A stretch of 42,747 bases of DNA, taken from Pseudomonas putida W15Oct28. Lineage in GTDB: Bacteria > Pseudomonadota > Gammaproteobacteria > Pseudomonadales > Pseudomonadaceae. The notes below the pieces were generated by a model. The model was not told the DNA's origin, made no database searches, and saw nothing but the letters and a program-made list of their open reading frames with translations. Below, piece by piece: positions 23,753 to 32,156 of the stretch. Location: assembly GCF_000708715.2 (NCBI RefSeq), contig NZ_JENB01000045.1:63733-106479 (forward strand). The letters run 5' to 3'. The position numbers and the translations under genes were made by a program. How positions within the stretch are numbered: position 1 is the first letter of the stretch; every line of letters starts with the position of its first letter.

Positions 23753-25194
23753 TGCGTTTGTCTGAACTGAAGGATGCCGGGCGCAGCCCGACGTTGCCCC
23801 TGAGCATCACCCTGGCGGATGCCGCCGGCAGCGCCGAGCTGCAACTGCTCAGCCTGCTGCGCGTGTTGCCGGGCCAGCGCTATGTTGGCGCCGGCGTGTG
23901 GCGGGGTACCCCGGTGCTGGCCAAGCTGCTGGTGGGCGGTAACGCCGCCCGGCATTTCCAGCGCGAACTGCAAGGTGTGAAGCTGCTGGCCGAGCAAGGC
24001 CTGACCACGCCAAAACTGTTGGCCGACGGCCTCAAGGAAGGCGAGGGCGGCTGGCTGCTGTTCGAATTCCTCGACGGCGCCGAAAGCCTGGCCGATGCCT
24101 GGGCGGCGGTGGAAAACCTGCCGGTGCTGGCTGACGAACAACACCTGGTGCTGGGCGAAGCGCTGACTGCGGTCGCACACATGCACGCCCAGGGCCTTTG
24201 GCAGGAAGACCTGCATCTGGACAACCTGCTGCGCCACGGCGGCAAGCTGTACCTGATCGACGGCGCCGGCATCAAGGCCGAGACGCCCGGCCAACAGCTG
24301 TCACGCCCGCGTGTGCTGGAAAACCTCGGGGTGTTCTTCGCCCAGTTGCCAAAGCGGCTGGAGCCGTTCATCGAAGAATTGCTGGTGCATTACCTGCTGG
24401 CCAATGCCGAGCACGCACTGCCGCTGGAAGCCTTGCAGAAGCAGGTGGACAAGGTGCGCAACTGGCGGCAAAAGGACTACCTGGAAAAGGCCGGGCGCGA
24501 ATGCAGCCTGTTCAGCGTGCAGCGCAGCCTCTCGGGCTTGCAGGCGATCCGCCGCAGCGAAGTCGACGCCATGCAGCCGCTGCTGGAGCAGGCCGATGCG
24601 CTGATCGACAAGGGCCACCTGTACAAGACCGGTGGCGCCGCCAGTGTGGCGCGCATCGAGGTGAACGGTCGCCAGCTGGTGCTCAAGCGCTACAACATCA
24701 AGAACACCGCGCACTGGTTCAAGCGCTTCTGGCGCCCGAGCCGTGCCTGGCATTCGTGGATCGAAGGCCACCGCCTGGAGTTTCTCGACATCGCCACGCC
24801 CAAGCCATTGGCGGTGCTGGAGCAACGGGTGATGGGGCTGCGCAGCCGTGCCTACCTGGTGACCGAGTACGTCGATGGCCCGGACCTGACCGCGTGCTTC
24901 GCGCCCTTCGTCGAAAACGGCGATGCGCCCGAGGCGCAGGTGGATGCCCTGGTGCATGTGATGCAACAGCTGATTCGCGAACGCATCAGCCATGGCGACT
25001 TCAAGGGCCACAACCTGTTCTGGGACAATGGCCAGTGGTCGCTGATCGACCTCGACGCCATGTGCCAGCACGCTACCCAGCTCAGCTTTGCCCCGGCCTA
25101 CGCCCGTGACCGGGCGCGGCTGTTGCGCAACTGGCCGAGTGGCAGTGCCTTGCACCAGCGGCTGGACCGGTTATTGCCGAAGCTGGGCGACTAG
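23752..25194 (+). CDS. Double LPS-kinase-fold protein, last gene of the waa operon
   Basis: This 480-residue protein contains two kinase-like halves. The first (about 1-215) has VLAKLLVGG, LLFEFLDGAESL, LWQEDLHLDNLL (Asp153) and LYLIDGAGI. The second (about 265-480) has LVLKRYNIKN, YLVTEYVDGPDL, SHGDFKGHNLFW (Asp416) and SLIDLDAM. Both halves therefore keep a catalytic Asp and a metal-binding Asp. Position corresponds to P. aeruginosa PA5006, a putative core kinase of unknown site. The start ATG overlaps the wapQ stop by one base. I expected carbamoyltransferase and glycosyltransferase genes after it, as recalled for P. aeruginosa, but the next gene is a convergent toxin-like gene. Confidence 0.85.
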   Translation: MRLSELKDAGRSPTLPLSITLADAAGSAELQLLSLLRVLPGQRYVGAGVWRGTPVLAKLLVGGNAARHFQRELQGVKLLAEQGLTTPKLLADGLKEGEGGWLLFEFLDGAESLADAWAAVENLPVLADEQHLVLGEALTAVAHMHAQGLWQEDLHLDNLLRHGGKLYLIDGAGIKAETPGQQLSRPRVLENLGVFFAQLPKRLEPFIEELLVHYLLANAEHALPLEALQKQVDKVRNWRQKDYLEKAGRECSLFSVQRSLSGLQAIRRSEVDAMQPLLEQADALIDKGHLYKTGGAASVARIEVNGRQLVLKRYNIKNTAHWFKRFWRPSRAWHSWIEGHRLEFLDIATPKPLAVLEQRVMGLRSRAYLVTEYVDGPDLTACFAPFVENGDAPEAQVDALVHVMQQLIRERISHGDFKGHNLFWDNGQWSLIDLDAMCQHATQLSFAPAYARDRARLLRNWPSGSALHQRLDRLLPKLGD

Positions 25195-25197
25195 GGC

Positions 25198-25210
25198 GCC
25201 CGGTTCGGGC
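25198..25210. terminator. Short hairpin between convergent genes
   Basis: gcccg-gtt-cgggc followed by atttag lies in the 18-base gap between the waa operon and the convergent toxin-like gene. The stem is 5 bp and the T-tract is weak, so termination here would be inefficient. Confidence 0.3.
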
Positions 25211-25212
25211 AT

Positions 25213-27999
25213 TTAGCGGGCCGGCTGTGGCTGATCTGGCAATGCCAGCCAGTCGCTGCTGCGCCCGGCTTGGCGAACGCGTATCAGCCACTGGCTGTTC
25301 TCGTGGCGCAGCACCGCCCATGGCACCACACCAGCGTTGCTGGCAACCGCAATCTGCAAGTGATAACGGTCCGGCAGCAAGTGGCCGCGCACAGGTAACT
25401 GGCCGCCCTTGAGCGCCAGGTACAGCTGATCGTCAGCCTGGTAGAGCCCCTGTTCGATGTTCAGCGGCGTGCCCGTCAGGGGCGCTTGCAGGTAGCAGTC
25501 CTGCAGCAACTGCGTCAGGTCGGGCAGCCCGTCGTACCAATGCACCGGTGAGTCGATTACCCATTGCCCGTCTGCTTTGCGCTTGATCGGCTGCTGCAGG
25601 TAGGCATCCGGCTGATCAGGGTCAATGGCCCGCCAGCGGTAGCCGTCGAAGCTGACCTGGTAGTAGCGGTTGTCGTTGTCCTTGACGAAGTACAGCGACA
25701 GCCCGCCAAAAGCCATGGTCTGTTCGTACACCCCTTCACCGTAGATCCCGTCTATGCGATAGCGCAGGTTGCTGCTGTCCGGTTGTGCCTGGAAGCGCGC
25801 GGGCAACGGCAATGGCGGCTGCTTGGGCATGCCACGCAACGAGCGTCGCAGCAGGCCGGAGCCTACATAACTGATCGCTGCATCATTGAGGTAGCTGAGA
25901 GCGTTGTAGGCGTGTCGCATCACCCCTTCGGCATCGTCCTGCCTGAAGGCCTCGGCGCCGTCCCAGATGTCGATGGCCATGCGGCCGATCGACAATGCCA
26001 TCAGGGCATGGTTGGGCAGCAGCAGGCTGATGAAGTCCACCAGGCGCCAGCTTAGCGCGATGACAGACTGCGCGTTCACTTCCTGGGTGGTCATGCTGTC
26101 GGCATCCGCCTGGGCGATCAGCGCCTGGGCCTCGGCCAGGTAGTAGACGAAGAACAGGTCGTCGTCGACCGCAGGGGTTTGCACATGTGTGCCCAGGCGC
26201 CCCTTGTCCAGCAGGCGCTGTACCGTGGCAGCGGGAAGCAATGGCAGGCGCTGCGCCACGTACGCTTTCAACCCGGGCCGCTGGCGCAAGGTGCGAAGCA
26301 GCTCGCGGGTGGTGCGAAAGCGGCGCCAGGCCCTGCGGTCCGGGGCGTCCGGGGTATACAACACGCATGCCTGGGACTTGTAGGGGGTGCTATTGAGCAG
26401 CAGCACGCCCTGCAGGGTATGGCCCATGATGTTCAATTGCCGAACCGTGACCGGGCAGCCCGCTACCGGGGCACGCAAGGCATTGTGCGGCTGGTCCAGC
26501 ACTGCGCACACCCAGTTGTAGCCATGCTCGAAAGGGTCATCGCCGAAGTGCCCGGCATGGCGCGCCTTGACGGCTTCTGCACGCATGCGCGCCAGGTTTA
26601 CCCGGCTGTGTGCGGCCTGGCGCCACTTGCCGGCTCTGGAGCTGATGAGCTGGGTATGCAGGTACTTTGCGTAGCTGTCGCCCACGTTCAGTTCGCGGAT
26701 CATGCTTTTCACATAGTGCGCCGTGAGCCCGGCTGGCATCGCACTCCCCTGGGCATGGACCACGCGCGCGGTAAGCCAGTAGTCGGTGTCGAACCATGGC
26801 AGGTTCTTCAGCGCCAGTTGCTCGAGCGTGTTGCGTTCCTCAACCATTTCCACCATCTCATTGCCCACGCGCTGCATGCCGGTATAGGTGACATAGGAGG
26901 AGGTGGCGAAGGGATGCATGACAGCGCCGGTACGCCGGGCGCGGACGATACTGACTTCAATGTCGCGAGGGTCTGCGTGGTAGTACAGGTCATGGCTCAG
27001 GCGTTCGCGCAGGCGGGCATTGGCCCAGGCCAGCAGGCTGTGGCGTTGCTTGAAATCGTTCAGGCTCAGCACCCCGGGGGCAGCAGCCCGTTCGGCGGTT
27101 GCCACCAGCTCCTGCATGGTCTGCATGATATGGCTCAAGCCTTGCGCGGAGGTATTGCGCAGCCAGTTTGGCAGGTTCTTTTCCAGCAACTGCGAGTAGC
27201 GTGTTTGCAGAACAGGTTTGGCGCCGACTTCGTGGAGAAGCGCCATGGCCTTGTTCAATCGGGTGTGCTGGTCGGTTGTATCGATGCCCCATAAAGCGGG
27301 TTCACTCAACCGCTGGCGCTGGGCTTCGATCACCCAGTCAACCTGAGCCTCCAGCAGGCTGTCGGCATACCAGTCATAGCGCAGGCGTTGTGACCGGCGG
27401 GAGCGGTCTGCCTGTTCATCAAGGTACAGGTGCAGCAGTGGCCTGCTCTGGAGAGGGTCTTCCAGGCGTTCGCAGAGCTCTTTGTGCAGTGCGGCAAGGG
27501 AATCGAAGGCCTCGATACCCTGTGACAGGCTGCACAGCAAGGCGCTGCCAGCGGAGTCATCAGCGGTGAGCATACGGCCCTCGGCGGTACTGGCAACGAT
27601 GACCAGTGTGCCTGGCAGGTAACTGCGCCAGTTGGGCCGACTGTCTTCCAGCAGGATGCGGTAGACCTGTGGCCGTTCGGCCAGGGGCAAGTGCCGGCGT
27701 TGGGAGGGCAGCGGCTGCTCCAGGCAGGCCCGCAACTGCAGGGCCTGCCCGTTGCCCAAGGTCTGGTCGGCCAGGCGCAACTCGATCTCGGTCAGCATCA
27801 ACGCCTTGCGCAGTGTCAGCAGCTGCTGCCTGGGTGTGTTGCCTTGCTCATCGGCCGTGGTCCAGAAACTGGCCAGCTCGCCGTGCAGCCAGGTGCGGGT
27901 GGCGGGGGTGATGGGCTGTTTGACGTCGAGGGTCGGGAGGCCGGCAAGCAGGTCAGCGATCTGTTGGTCGATCTGTTCCAGCTGTTCGAGGGGGCGCAT
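25213..27999 (-). CDS. DUF6543/dermonecrotic-toxin-like protein without an obvious catalytic domain
   Basis: A 928-residue protein resembling the large Pseudomonas proteins annotated as dermonecrotic toxin domain-containing (DUF6543). Recognisable are LTAHYVKSMIRELNVGDSY, the family-like VLYTPDAPDRRAWRRF (about 547-562), a hydrophobic segment around 645-685 (SWRLVDFISLLLPNHALMA...) ending in DIWDGAEAF, and a beta-rich C-terminus with GGLSLYFVKDNDNRYYQV and SFDGYRWRAIDPDQP. No signal peptide or known enzymatic site is seen, and it is shorter than the 1500+ residues I associate with complete relatives. ATG 27999 has AAGGA 8 bases upstream. It converges on the LPS operon and lies 67 bases beyond the siderophore operon on the same strand. 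By eye its third positions are less GC-rich than its neighbours, suggesting acquisition. Function unknown. Confidence 0.75.
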   Translation of the reverse strand: MRPLEQLEQIDQQIADLLAGLPTLDVKQPITPATRTWLHGELASFWTTADEQGNTPRQQLLTLRKALMLTEIELRLADQTLGNGQALQLRACLEQPLPSQRRHLPLAERPQVYRILLEDSRPNWRSYLPGTLVIVASTAEGRMLTADDSAGSALLCSLSQGIEAFDSLAALHKELCERLEDPLQSRPLLHLYLDEQADRSRRSQRLRYDWYADSLLEAQVDWVIEAQRQRLSEPALWGIDTTDQHTRLNKAMALLHEVGAKPVLQTRYSQLLEKNLPNWLRNTSAQGLSHIMQTMQELVATAERAAAPGVLSLNDFKQRHSLLAWANARLRERLSHDLYYHADPRDIEVSIVRARRTGAVMHPFATSSYVTYTGMQRVGNEMVEMVEERNTLEQLALKNLPWFDTDYWLTARVVHAQGSAMPAGLTAHYVKSMIRELNVGDSYAKYLHTQLISSRAGKWRQAAHSRVNLARMRAEAVKARHAGHFGDDPFEHGYNWVCAVLDQPHNALRAPVAGCPVTVRQLNIMGHTLQGVLLLNSTPYKSQACVLYTPDAPDRRAWRRFRTTRELLRTLRQRPGLKAYVAQRLPLLPAATVQRLLDKGRLGTHVQTPAVDDDLFFVYYLAEAQALIAQADADSMTTQEVNAQSVIALSWRLVDFISLLLPNHALMALSIGRMAIDIWDGAEAFRQDDAEGVMRHAYNALSYLNDAAISYVGSGLLRRSLRGMPKQPPLPLPARFQAQPDSSNLRYRIDGIYGEGVYEQTMAFGGLSLYFVKDNDNRYYQVSFDGYRWRAIDPDQPDAYLQQPIKRKADGQWVIDSPVHWYDGLPDLTQLLQDCYLQAPLTGTPLNIEQGLYQADDQLYLALKGGQLPVRGHLLPDRYHLQIAVASNAGVVPWAVLRHENSQWLIRVRQAGRSSDWLALPDQPQPAR

Positions 28000-28066
28000 G
28001 GGGCTGATCCTTGGTTGAGGAAAACCCCATGCTTGGCAATACCCGCGGCTGCGGGGTGGTAGCGGG

Positions 28067-28252
28067 CTAGTTCCGCCGGCGCCAGAACAACCCGCGCAGG
28101 CTCAGCAAGGCCGGAAGGCCCAGGCCGGCCCAGGCCAGCACGTCCCAGCCACCGTCACCGAGCAGCGCGGCGAACAGGCCCAGGAAGCCCAGCAGGGCAA
28201 TCAGCGCTGGCCAGGCGAAGAGGCGCGCAGTGGATTGCGACTTGTGGCTCAT
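28067..28252 (-). CDS. Small membrane protein of the siderophore operon
   Basis: This 61-residue protein begins MSHKSQSTARLFAWPALIAL. Two hydrophobic stretches (about 11-31 and 34-52) separated by GDGGWD predict a two-helix inner-membrane hairpin, and it ends in basic FWRRRN. ATG 28252 overlaps the PepSY gene stop by 4 bases (ATGA), so it is translationally coupled. Such small hydrophobic proteins are common partners of PepSY iron-uptake genes, but I do not recognise a named family. A short GC-rich hairpin (about 28041-28058) follows. Confidence 0.75.
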   Translation of the reverse strand: MSHKSQSTARLFAWPALIALLGFLGLFAALLGDGGWDVLAWAGLGLPALLSLRGLFWRRRN

Positions 28253-29361
28253 GCGCGCGCCTCCCTGGGTTTGCGCTGCTTGCCCCACCACAGGTACAGG
28301 CCGCTGCCGAGCACGATGATGGTCAGCACGTCCAGTACGGCCCAGAGGATCTGCATCGGCCGCCCGCCGTAGTCGCCAAAATGCAGCGGCTGCGACAGGC
28401 CCATCGCGTCCATGTACCAGGGGCGGTGGCCTACCGCTGTCACTGCCAGGGTGCGGGCGTCGATCAGCACCGGCGTGAACAGGTGCGACGTCAGATGGGT
28501 GGAGCCGTTCATGAACACCGCGTAGTGGTGCTCGCTGGAAAAGCGCGTACCGGGGAAGGCGATGAAGTCCGGGCGCATGCCGGGGGCGGCCTGTTCGGCA
28601 ATGTCCAGCAGGCGCGTGGCTGGCGCGCGCTCGGTGAGCGGCGGGGCATCGCGGTAGGGCGCGACCATGGTTGCCAGGCTGTCATTGCGCCAGGCGGCGA
28701 TGACCAGGTCGGACAGGGCGCTGATCACACCGGTCACGCCCACCGTCAACGCCCACGCCAGGGTAACCACGCCGAGCAGGTTGTGCAGGTCGAGCCAGCG
28801 CAGGCGGCGGGACTTTTCGTGGCGCACGGTGCCGAAGTCCAGGCGGCGCATGAATGGCGCGTAGAGCACGGTGCCGGAGACAATCGCGACGATGAACAGC
28901 ACGCCCATGAAGGCCAGCAGCAGCTTGCCGGGCAGGCCGGCGAACATGTCCACGTGCAGGCGCAGCATGATCATCATGAAGCCGCCATTGGCAGCCGGCA
29001 TGGCCACTGCTTCGCCGGTGCGGGCGTCGAGCATGAAGGTGTGCGACAGGTTGGGGTCGGTGCCAGCGGTGGCGGCGGTGATGGCTACAACGCCGTTGGG
29101 TTCGTCTTCTTCGTAGCCGAAGTACTGCACCACCTCGCCGGGGCGGTGTTGTTCGGCTTTCAGTACAAGTTGCTGCAGGTCGAGGTGCGGGGTGCCTGCC
29201 GGCATTTCGCGCAGTTCGGGGGCGTCGCCGAGCAGGTGTTCGAGTTCGTGGTGGAAGATCAGCGGCAGGCCGGTGAGTGCCAGCAACAACAGGAACAGGG
29301 TACAGACCAGGCTGCTCCAGGTGTGGACCACGGACCAGCGGCGGATGGTTAGGCTTTTCAT
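28249..29361 (-). CDS. PepSY-associated transmembrane protein, iron-regulated (FoxB/PiuB-like)
   Basis: A PepSY-TM protein of about 370 residues. Helices lie at about 13-37 (SLVCTLFLLLLALTGLPLIF), near 150 (LLLAFMGVLFIVAIVSGTVLY), near 200 (LGVVTLAWALTVGVTGVISA) and near 345 (AVLDVLTIIVLGSGLYLWW). Periplasmic PepSY-like portions follow the first helix. Related proteins (P. aeruginosa FoxB) support reductive release of iron from siderophores at the inner membrane. A GTG at 29362-29364 directly precedes the ATG; neither has a clear Shine-Dalgarno, so ATG is used. It is downstream of the TonB-dependent receptor, separated by a REP pair, and overlaps the small membrane protein gene. Confidence 0.88.
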   Translation of the reverse strand: MKSLTIRRWSVVHTWSSLVCTLFLLLLALTGLPLIFHHELEHLLGDAPELREMPAGTPHLDLQQLVLKAEQHRPGEVVQYFGYEEDEPNGVVAITAATAGTDPNLSHTFMLDARTGEAVAMPAANGGFMMIMLRLHVDMFAGLPGKLLLAFMGVLFIVAIVSGTVLYAPFMRRLDFGTVRHEKSRRLRWLDLHNLLGVVTLAWALTVGVTGVISALSDLVIAAWRNDSLATMVAPYRDAPPLTERAPATRLLDIAEQAAPGMRPDFIAFPGTRFSSEHHYAVFMNGSTHLTSHLFTPVLIDARTLAVTAVGHRPWYMDAMGLSQPLHFGDYGGRPMQILWAVLDVLTIIVLGSGLYLWWGKQRKPREARA

Positions 29362-29391
29362 CACGGTACCGATTTTTGTCTGTTGGAACCT

Positions 29392-29496
29392 GGGGCTGCC
29401 TTGCAGCCCATTCGCAGCACAAGGCTGCTCCTACAGGGGTATGCGATCCCTTGTAGGAGCAGCCTTGTGCTGCGAACGGGCCGCAAAGCGGCCCCC
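29392..29496. repeat. REP pair, type B with ggggc stems
   Basis: ggggctgccttgcagccc, then cgcagcacaaggctgctcct, with the inverted copy ending gccgcaaagcggccccc, lie between the receptor gene and the PepSY gene inside the presumed iron operon. They may lower downstream expression relative to the receptor. Confidence 0.85.
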
Positions 29497-29503
29497 AGCT
29501 CAC

Positions 29504-31936
29504 TCAGAACTTGTAAGTGGCGCTGGCGACTACGCTGCGTTCATCGCCGTAGTAGCAGTAGTACGAGTCACAGGTAGAGAGGTAGTCCTTGTTCAGCAGG
29601 TTGGTGGCATTGACCGCCACCGACGCGCCCTTCAGGCTGCTGTTCAGGCGACCCAGGTCGTAATGCACCGACGCATCGAACACGGTGTAGGCCTTGGCCT
29701 TGCCCAGGTAGGTATTGCCCTGGTCACCGTAGGTATTGCCGGTGTAGCGCGCGCCCAGGCCGATGCCGAAGCCGTCGAGCACGCCGGAGTGCCAGGTGTA
29801 GTCACTCCATACCGAGGCTTGCTGGTTAGGCATCAATTGCAGGCGGTTACCTTTGTAGATGCCGTCCTGCACTTCAGATTTGGCCAGGGTGTAAGCGGCA
29901 ATCACTTTCAGGTTTTCGGTAACGTCGGAAACCGCTTCAAGCTCAAGGCCATGGACTTTCACTTCGCCGGTCTGGCTGGTGACGGTTACGCCGCCCACGT
30001 TGTTGGTGACCGAGACGTTTTTCTGGGTCAGGTCATACACGGCTGCCGACAGCAGGGTGTTGGAGCCCGGTGGCTGGTACTTGACGCCCAACTCCCACTG
30101 CTGGCCTTCGGTCGGCTTGAACGACTCGGTCGCAGAAGCGCTGGCATTGCTGGCAGGCTGGAACGACTCGGCATACGAGAGGTACGGCACGAAGCCCGAA
30201 TCGAACACGTAGCTGATGGCCGCGTTGCCGCTGAACTTCTTGTCGCGCTGGGTATTGGTGGCATCACCCTGGTTGAGATACTTGGTGCCGGTGTGTACCC
30301 AGTCCTCACGACCGCCCAAGGTCAGGCGCCAGTTGCCGAGCGCCATCTGGTCCTGGACATACAGGCCGGTCTGGCGGGATTTCTGGTTGTAGTCGTAGAA
30401 CGCCGTGGAGCGGTCCGGGCGGGTGATCGGCACCCCGTAGACCGGGTTGTTGACGTTGCTGTCCGGCACGTTGAAGCCGAAGATCGACAGGTAGTTGGTG
30501 TTGATGCGCTGATGGTCCAGGCCGAGCAGCAGCGTGTGGCTGATGTCGCCGGTGGCGAAATCGGCCTGGAAGTTGTTGTCCACGGCGAACTGGCTGATGT
30601 CTTCGTCCGTGTTGGTGGACATGCGGCTTACAGTGCCATCGTCTTTCACCGGGCCACCGGGCTGGTAGTAGCTGCCTGGCGTGATGGTCTGGAACGCTAG
30701 GTCTGTCTTGGTGTAACGCAGGTTCTGACGGAACTGCCACACGTCGTTGATGCGGTGCTCGAAGGCGTAGCCCAGCGCGTAGTAGGTACGGTCGTAGAAT
30801 TCGTAATCCGGGTCCCCCAGGTTCTTGTGGTGCGAGATCTTGCCGAACGGCATGTCGATCTTGGTGCCCTGGATGGGGCGGAACTGGCTGGTGGCGCCGG
30901 TATCGTCGCGGGTGAACTGGGTGAGGAAGGTCAGCGTGGTGTCTTCGTCGATGTTCCAGGTCAGGCTCGGGGCGATGTTGTAGCGCTTGTCGTCGATGTG
31001 GTCGATCTGCGTGCCGCCGTCGCGGATCACACCGCTGACGCCGTAAAGGAAGCGGCCTTCATCGTCGATCTTGCCAGTGCTGGCAAAGTTGATCTGGCGG
31101 TGGTTGTTGCTGCCGTACTGCACTTCAATCTCGTGCCCGCTTTCGGCTTGTGGGCGGCGGCTGACCATGTCCAGCAGGCCGCCGGGTGGGGTTTGGCCAT
31201 AGATCGAGGAGGCCGGGCCACGCAGCAGGGCGAGGCGGTCGAGGTTCCAGGTTTCTGCCTTAGGGTTGGCGTACACGCCGCGTGGCAGCGGCAGGCCATC
31301 GAGGAACTGGGTGGGCTCGAAGCCGCGCACGCGCATCCAGTCATACCGCGTGTCGCTGCCGAAGCTGGCCGACACGATGCCCGGCATGTAGCGCACGGCG
31401 TCATCCAGGCTGTGCACGCCGCGGTCTTTCATCTGCTCGCGGGTGGCGATGGAAATGGAGCGTGGGACTTCGACCAGCGCGGTATCGGTCTTGGTGCCCG
31501 CAGCCGTGCGCTTGGCCACATAACCTTCAACCGGGCCCCAGGCGCTTTCGCTGGCGCTGGCGGCATCGATGGTGGTTACCGGCAACGCGAGGCTGCCATC
31601 CGGTACGGCCACCAGGCTATAGCTACCGGCGCTGCTTTGCTGCAACTGCAGGCCAGTGCCGCGCAGGGCCGCTTGCAGGGCGCCGAGGCCGTCGTACTGG
31701 CCGCTTACCGGGGCCGAGGTGCGGCCGTTGACCAGTGCCGGGTCGATGGCCAGGGCAATGCCGGCCTGGCTGGCGATCTGGTTAAGGGTGGTGGCTAGCG
31801 GCGCGCTGGGCAGGTTGTAGGCGCGCGGCGTGGATTGCTCGGCGGCGAACAAGGCAGGGCTGGTCAGCGGGGCAGCCAGGCCGATGGCCAGGGCCATCAG
31901 GCTGGGGCGCAGGATACGATCAACGGCACGGGACAT
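29504..31936 (-). CDS. TonB-dependent siderophore receptor with N-terminal signalling domain
   Basis: An 810-residue outer-membrane ferric-siderophore transducer. A signal peptide (about 1-31, ending ALFAAEQ) is followed by an STN signalling domain (about 38-95: LATTLNQIASQAGIALAID). A TonB-box-like LPVTTIDA lies near 118-125. The plug domain is at about 150-265 (SIATREQMKDRGVHSLDDAVRYMPG, MRVRGFEPTQFLDGLP, LLRGPASSIYGQTPPGG), and a 22-strand barrel ends in the terminal aromatic of SATYKF. The STN domain and the upstream sigma/anti-sigma pair show cell-surface signalling like FecA/FoxA. ATG 31936 has GAGGAA 8 bases upstream. The cognate siderophore (ferrioxamine or ferrichrome type is likely by analogy) cannot be proved here. 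Confidence 0.92.
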   Translation of the reverse strand: MSRAVDRILRPSLMALAIGLAAPLTSPALFAAEQSTPRAYNLPSAPLATTLNQIASQAGIALAIDPALVNGRTSAPVSGQYDGLGALQAALRGTGLQLQQSSAGSYSLVAVPDGSLALPVTTIDAASASESAWGPVEGYVAKRTAAGTKTDTALVEVPRSISIATREQMKDRGVHSLDDAVRYMPGIVSASFGSDTRYDWMRVRGFEPTQFLDGLPLPRGVYANPKAETWNLDRLALLRGPASSIYGQTPPGGLLDMVSRRPQAESGHEIEVQYGSNNHRQINFASTGKIDDEGRFLYGVSGVIRDGGTQIDHIDDKRYNIAPSLTWNIDEDTTLTFLTQFTRDDTGATSQFRPIQGTKIDMPFGKISHHKNLGDPDYEFYDRTYYALGYAFEHRINDVWQFRQNLRYTKTDLAFQTITPGSYYQPGGPVKDDGTVSRMSTNTDEDISQFAVDNNFQADFATGDISHTLLLGLDHQRINTNYLSIFGFNVPDSNVNNPVYGVPITRPDRSTAFYDYNQKSRQTGLYVQDQMALGNWRLTLGGREDWVHTGTKYLNQGDATNTQRDKKFSGNAAISYVFDSGFVPYLSYAESFQPASNASASATESFKPTEGQQWELGVKYQPPGSNTLLSAAVYDLTQKNVSVTNNVGGVTVTSQTGEVKVHGLELEAVSDVTENLKVIAAYTLAKSEVQDGIYKGNRLQLMPNQQASVWSDYTWHSGVLDGFGIGLGARYTGNTYGDQGNTYLGKAKAYTVFDASVHYDLGRLNSSLKGASVAVNATNLLNKDYLSTCDSYYCYYGDERSVVASATYKF

Positions 31937-32019
31937 GCGGCGGTTCCTCGACGGGTAAGTGCTTGCTGCTTCCTTGCCGAGCGAGATTTGAAAAGTGACA
32001 GGGAGAATCTGAAAAAAAG

Positions 32020-32034
32020 TGAGAATTATTTAAA
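32020..32034. promoter_or_regulatory. Possible Fur box upstream of the receptor
   Basis: TGAGAATTATTTAAA matches the 7-1-7 Fur pattern TGATAAT-n-ATTATCA at 10 of 14 positions, in an AT-rich patch 84 bases before the receptor start. It could also be part of an ECF-type promoter. Confidence 0.4.
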
Positions 32035-32053
32035 TCCGGTTTTTGCCTGCACC

Positions 32054-32147
32054 GGCCTCTTCGCGGGCTTGCCCGCTCCCACAGGAACGCCACAGTGCTT
32101 GAAACTTGTGGGGTACCTGTGGGAGCGGGCAAGCCCGCGAAGAGGCC
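32054..32147. repeat. REP pair, type A (inverted) with ggcctc ends
   Basis: ggcctcttcgcgggcttgcc and its inverted copy ending gcaagcccgcgaagaggcc lie between the FecR-type gene and the receptor gene, separating the regulatory pair from the receptor transcript. Confidence 0.85.
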
Positions 32148-32156
32148 AGAGAAGGT

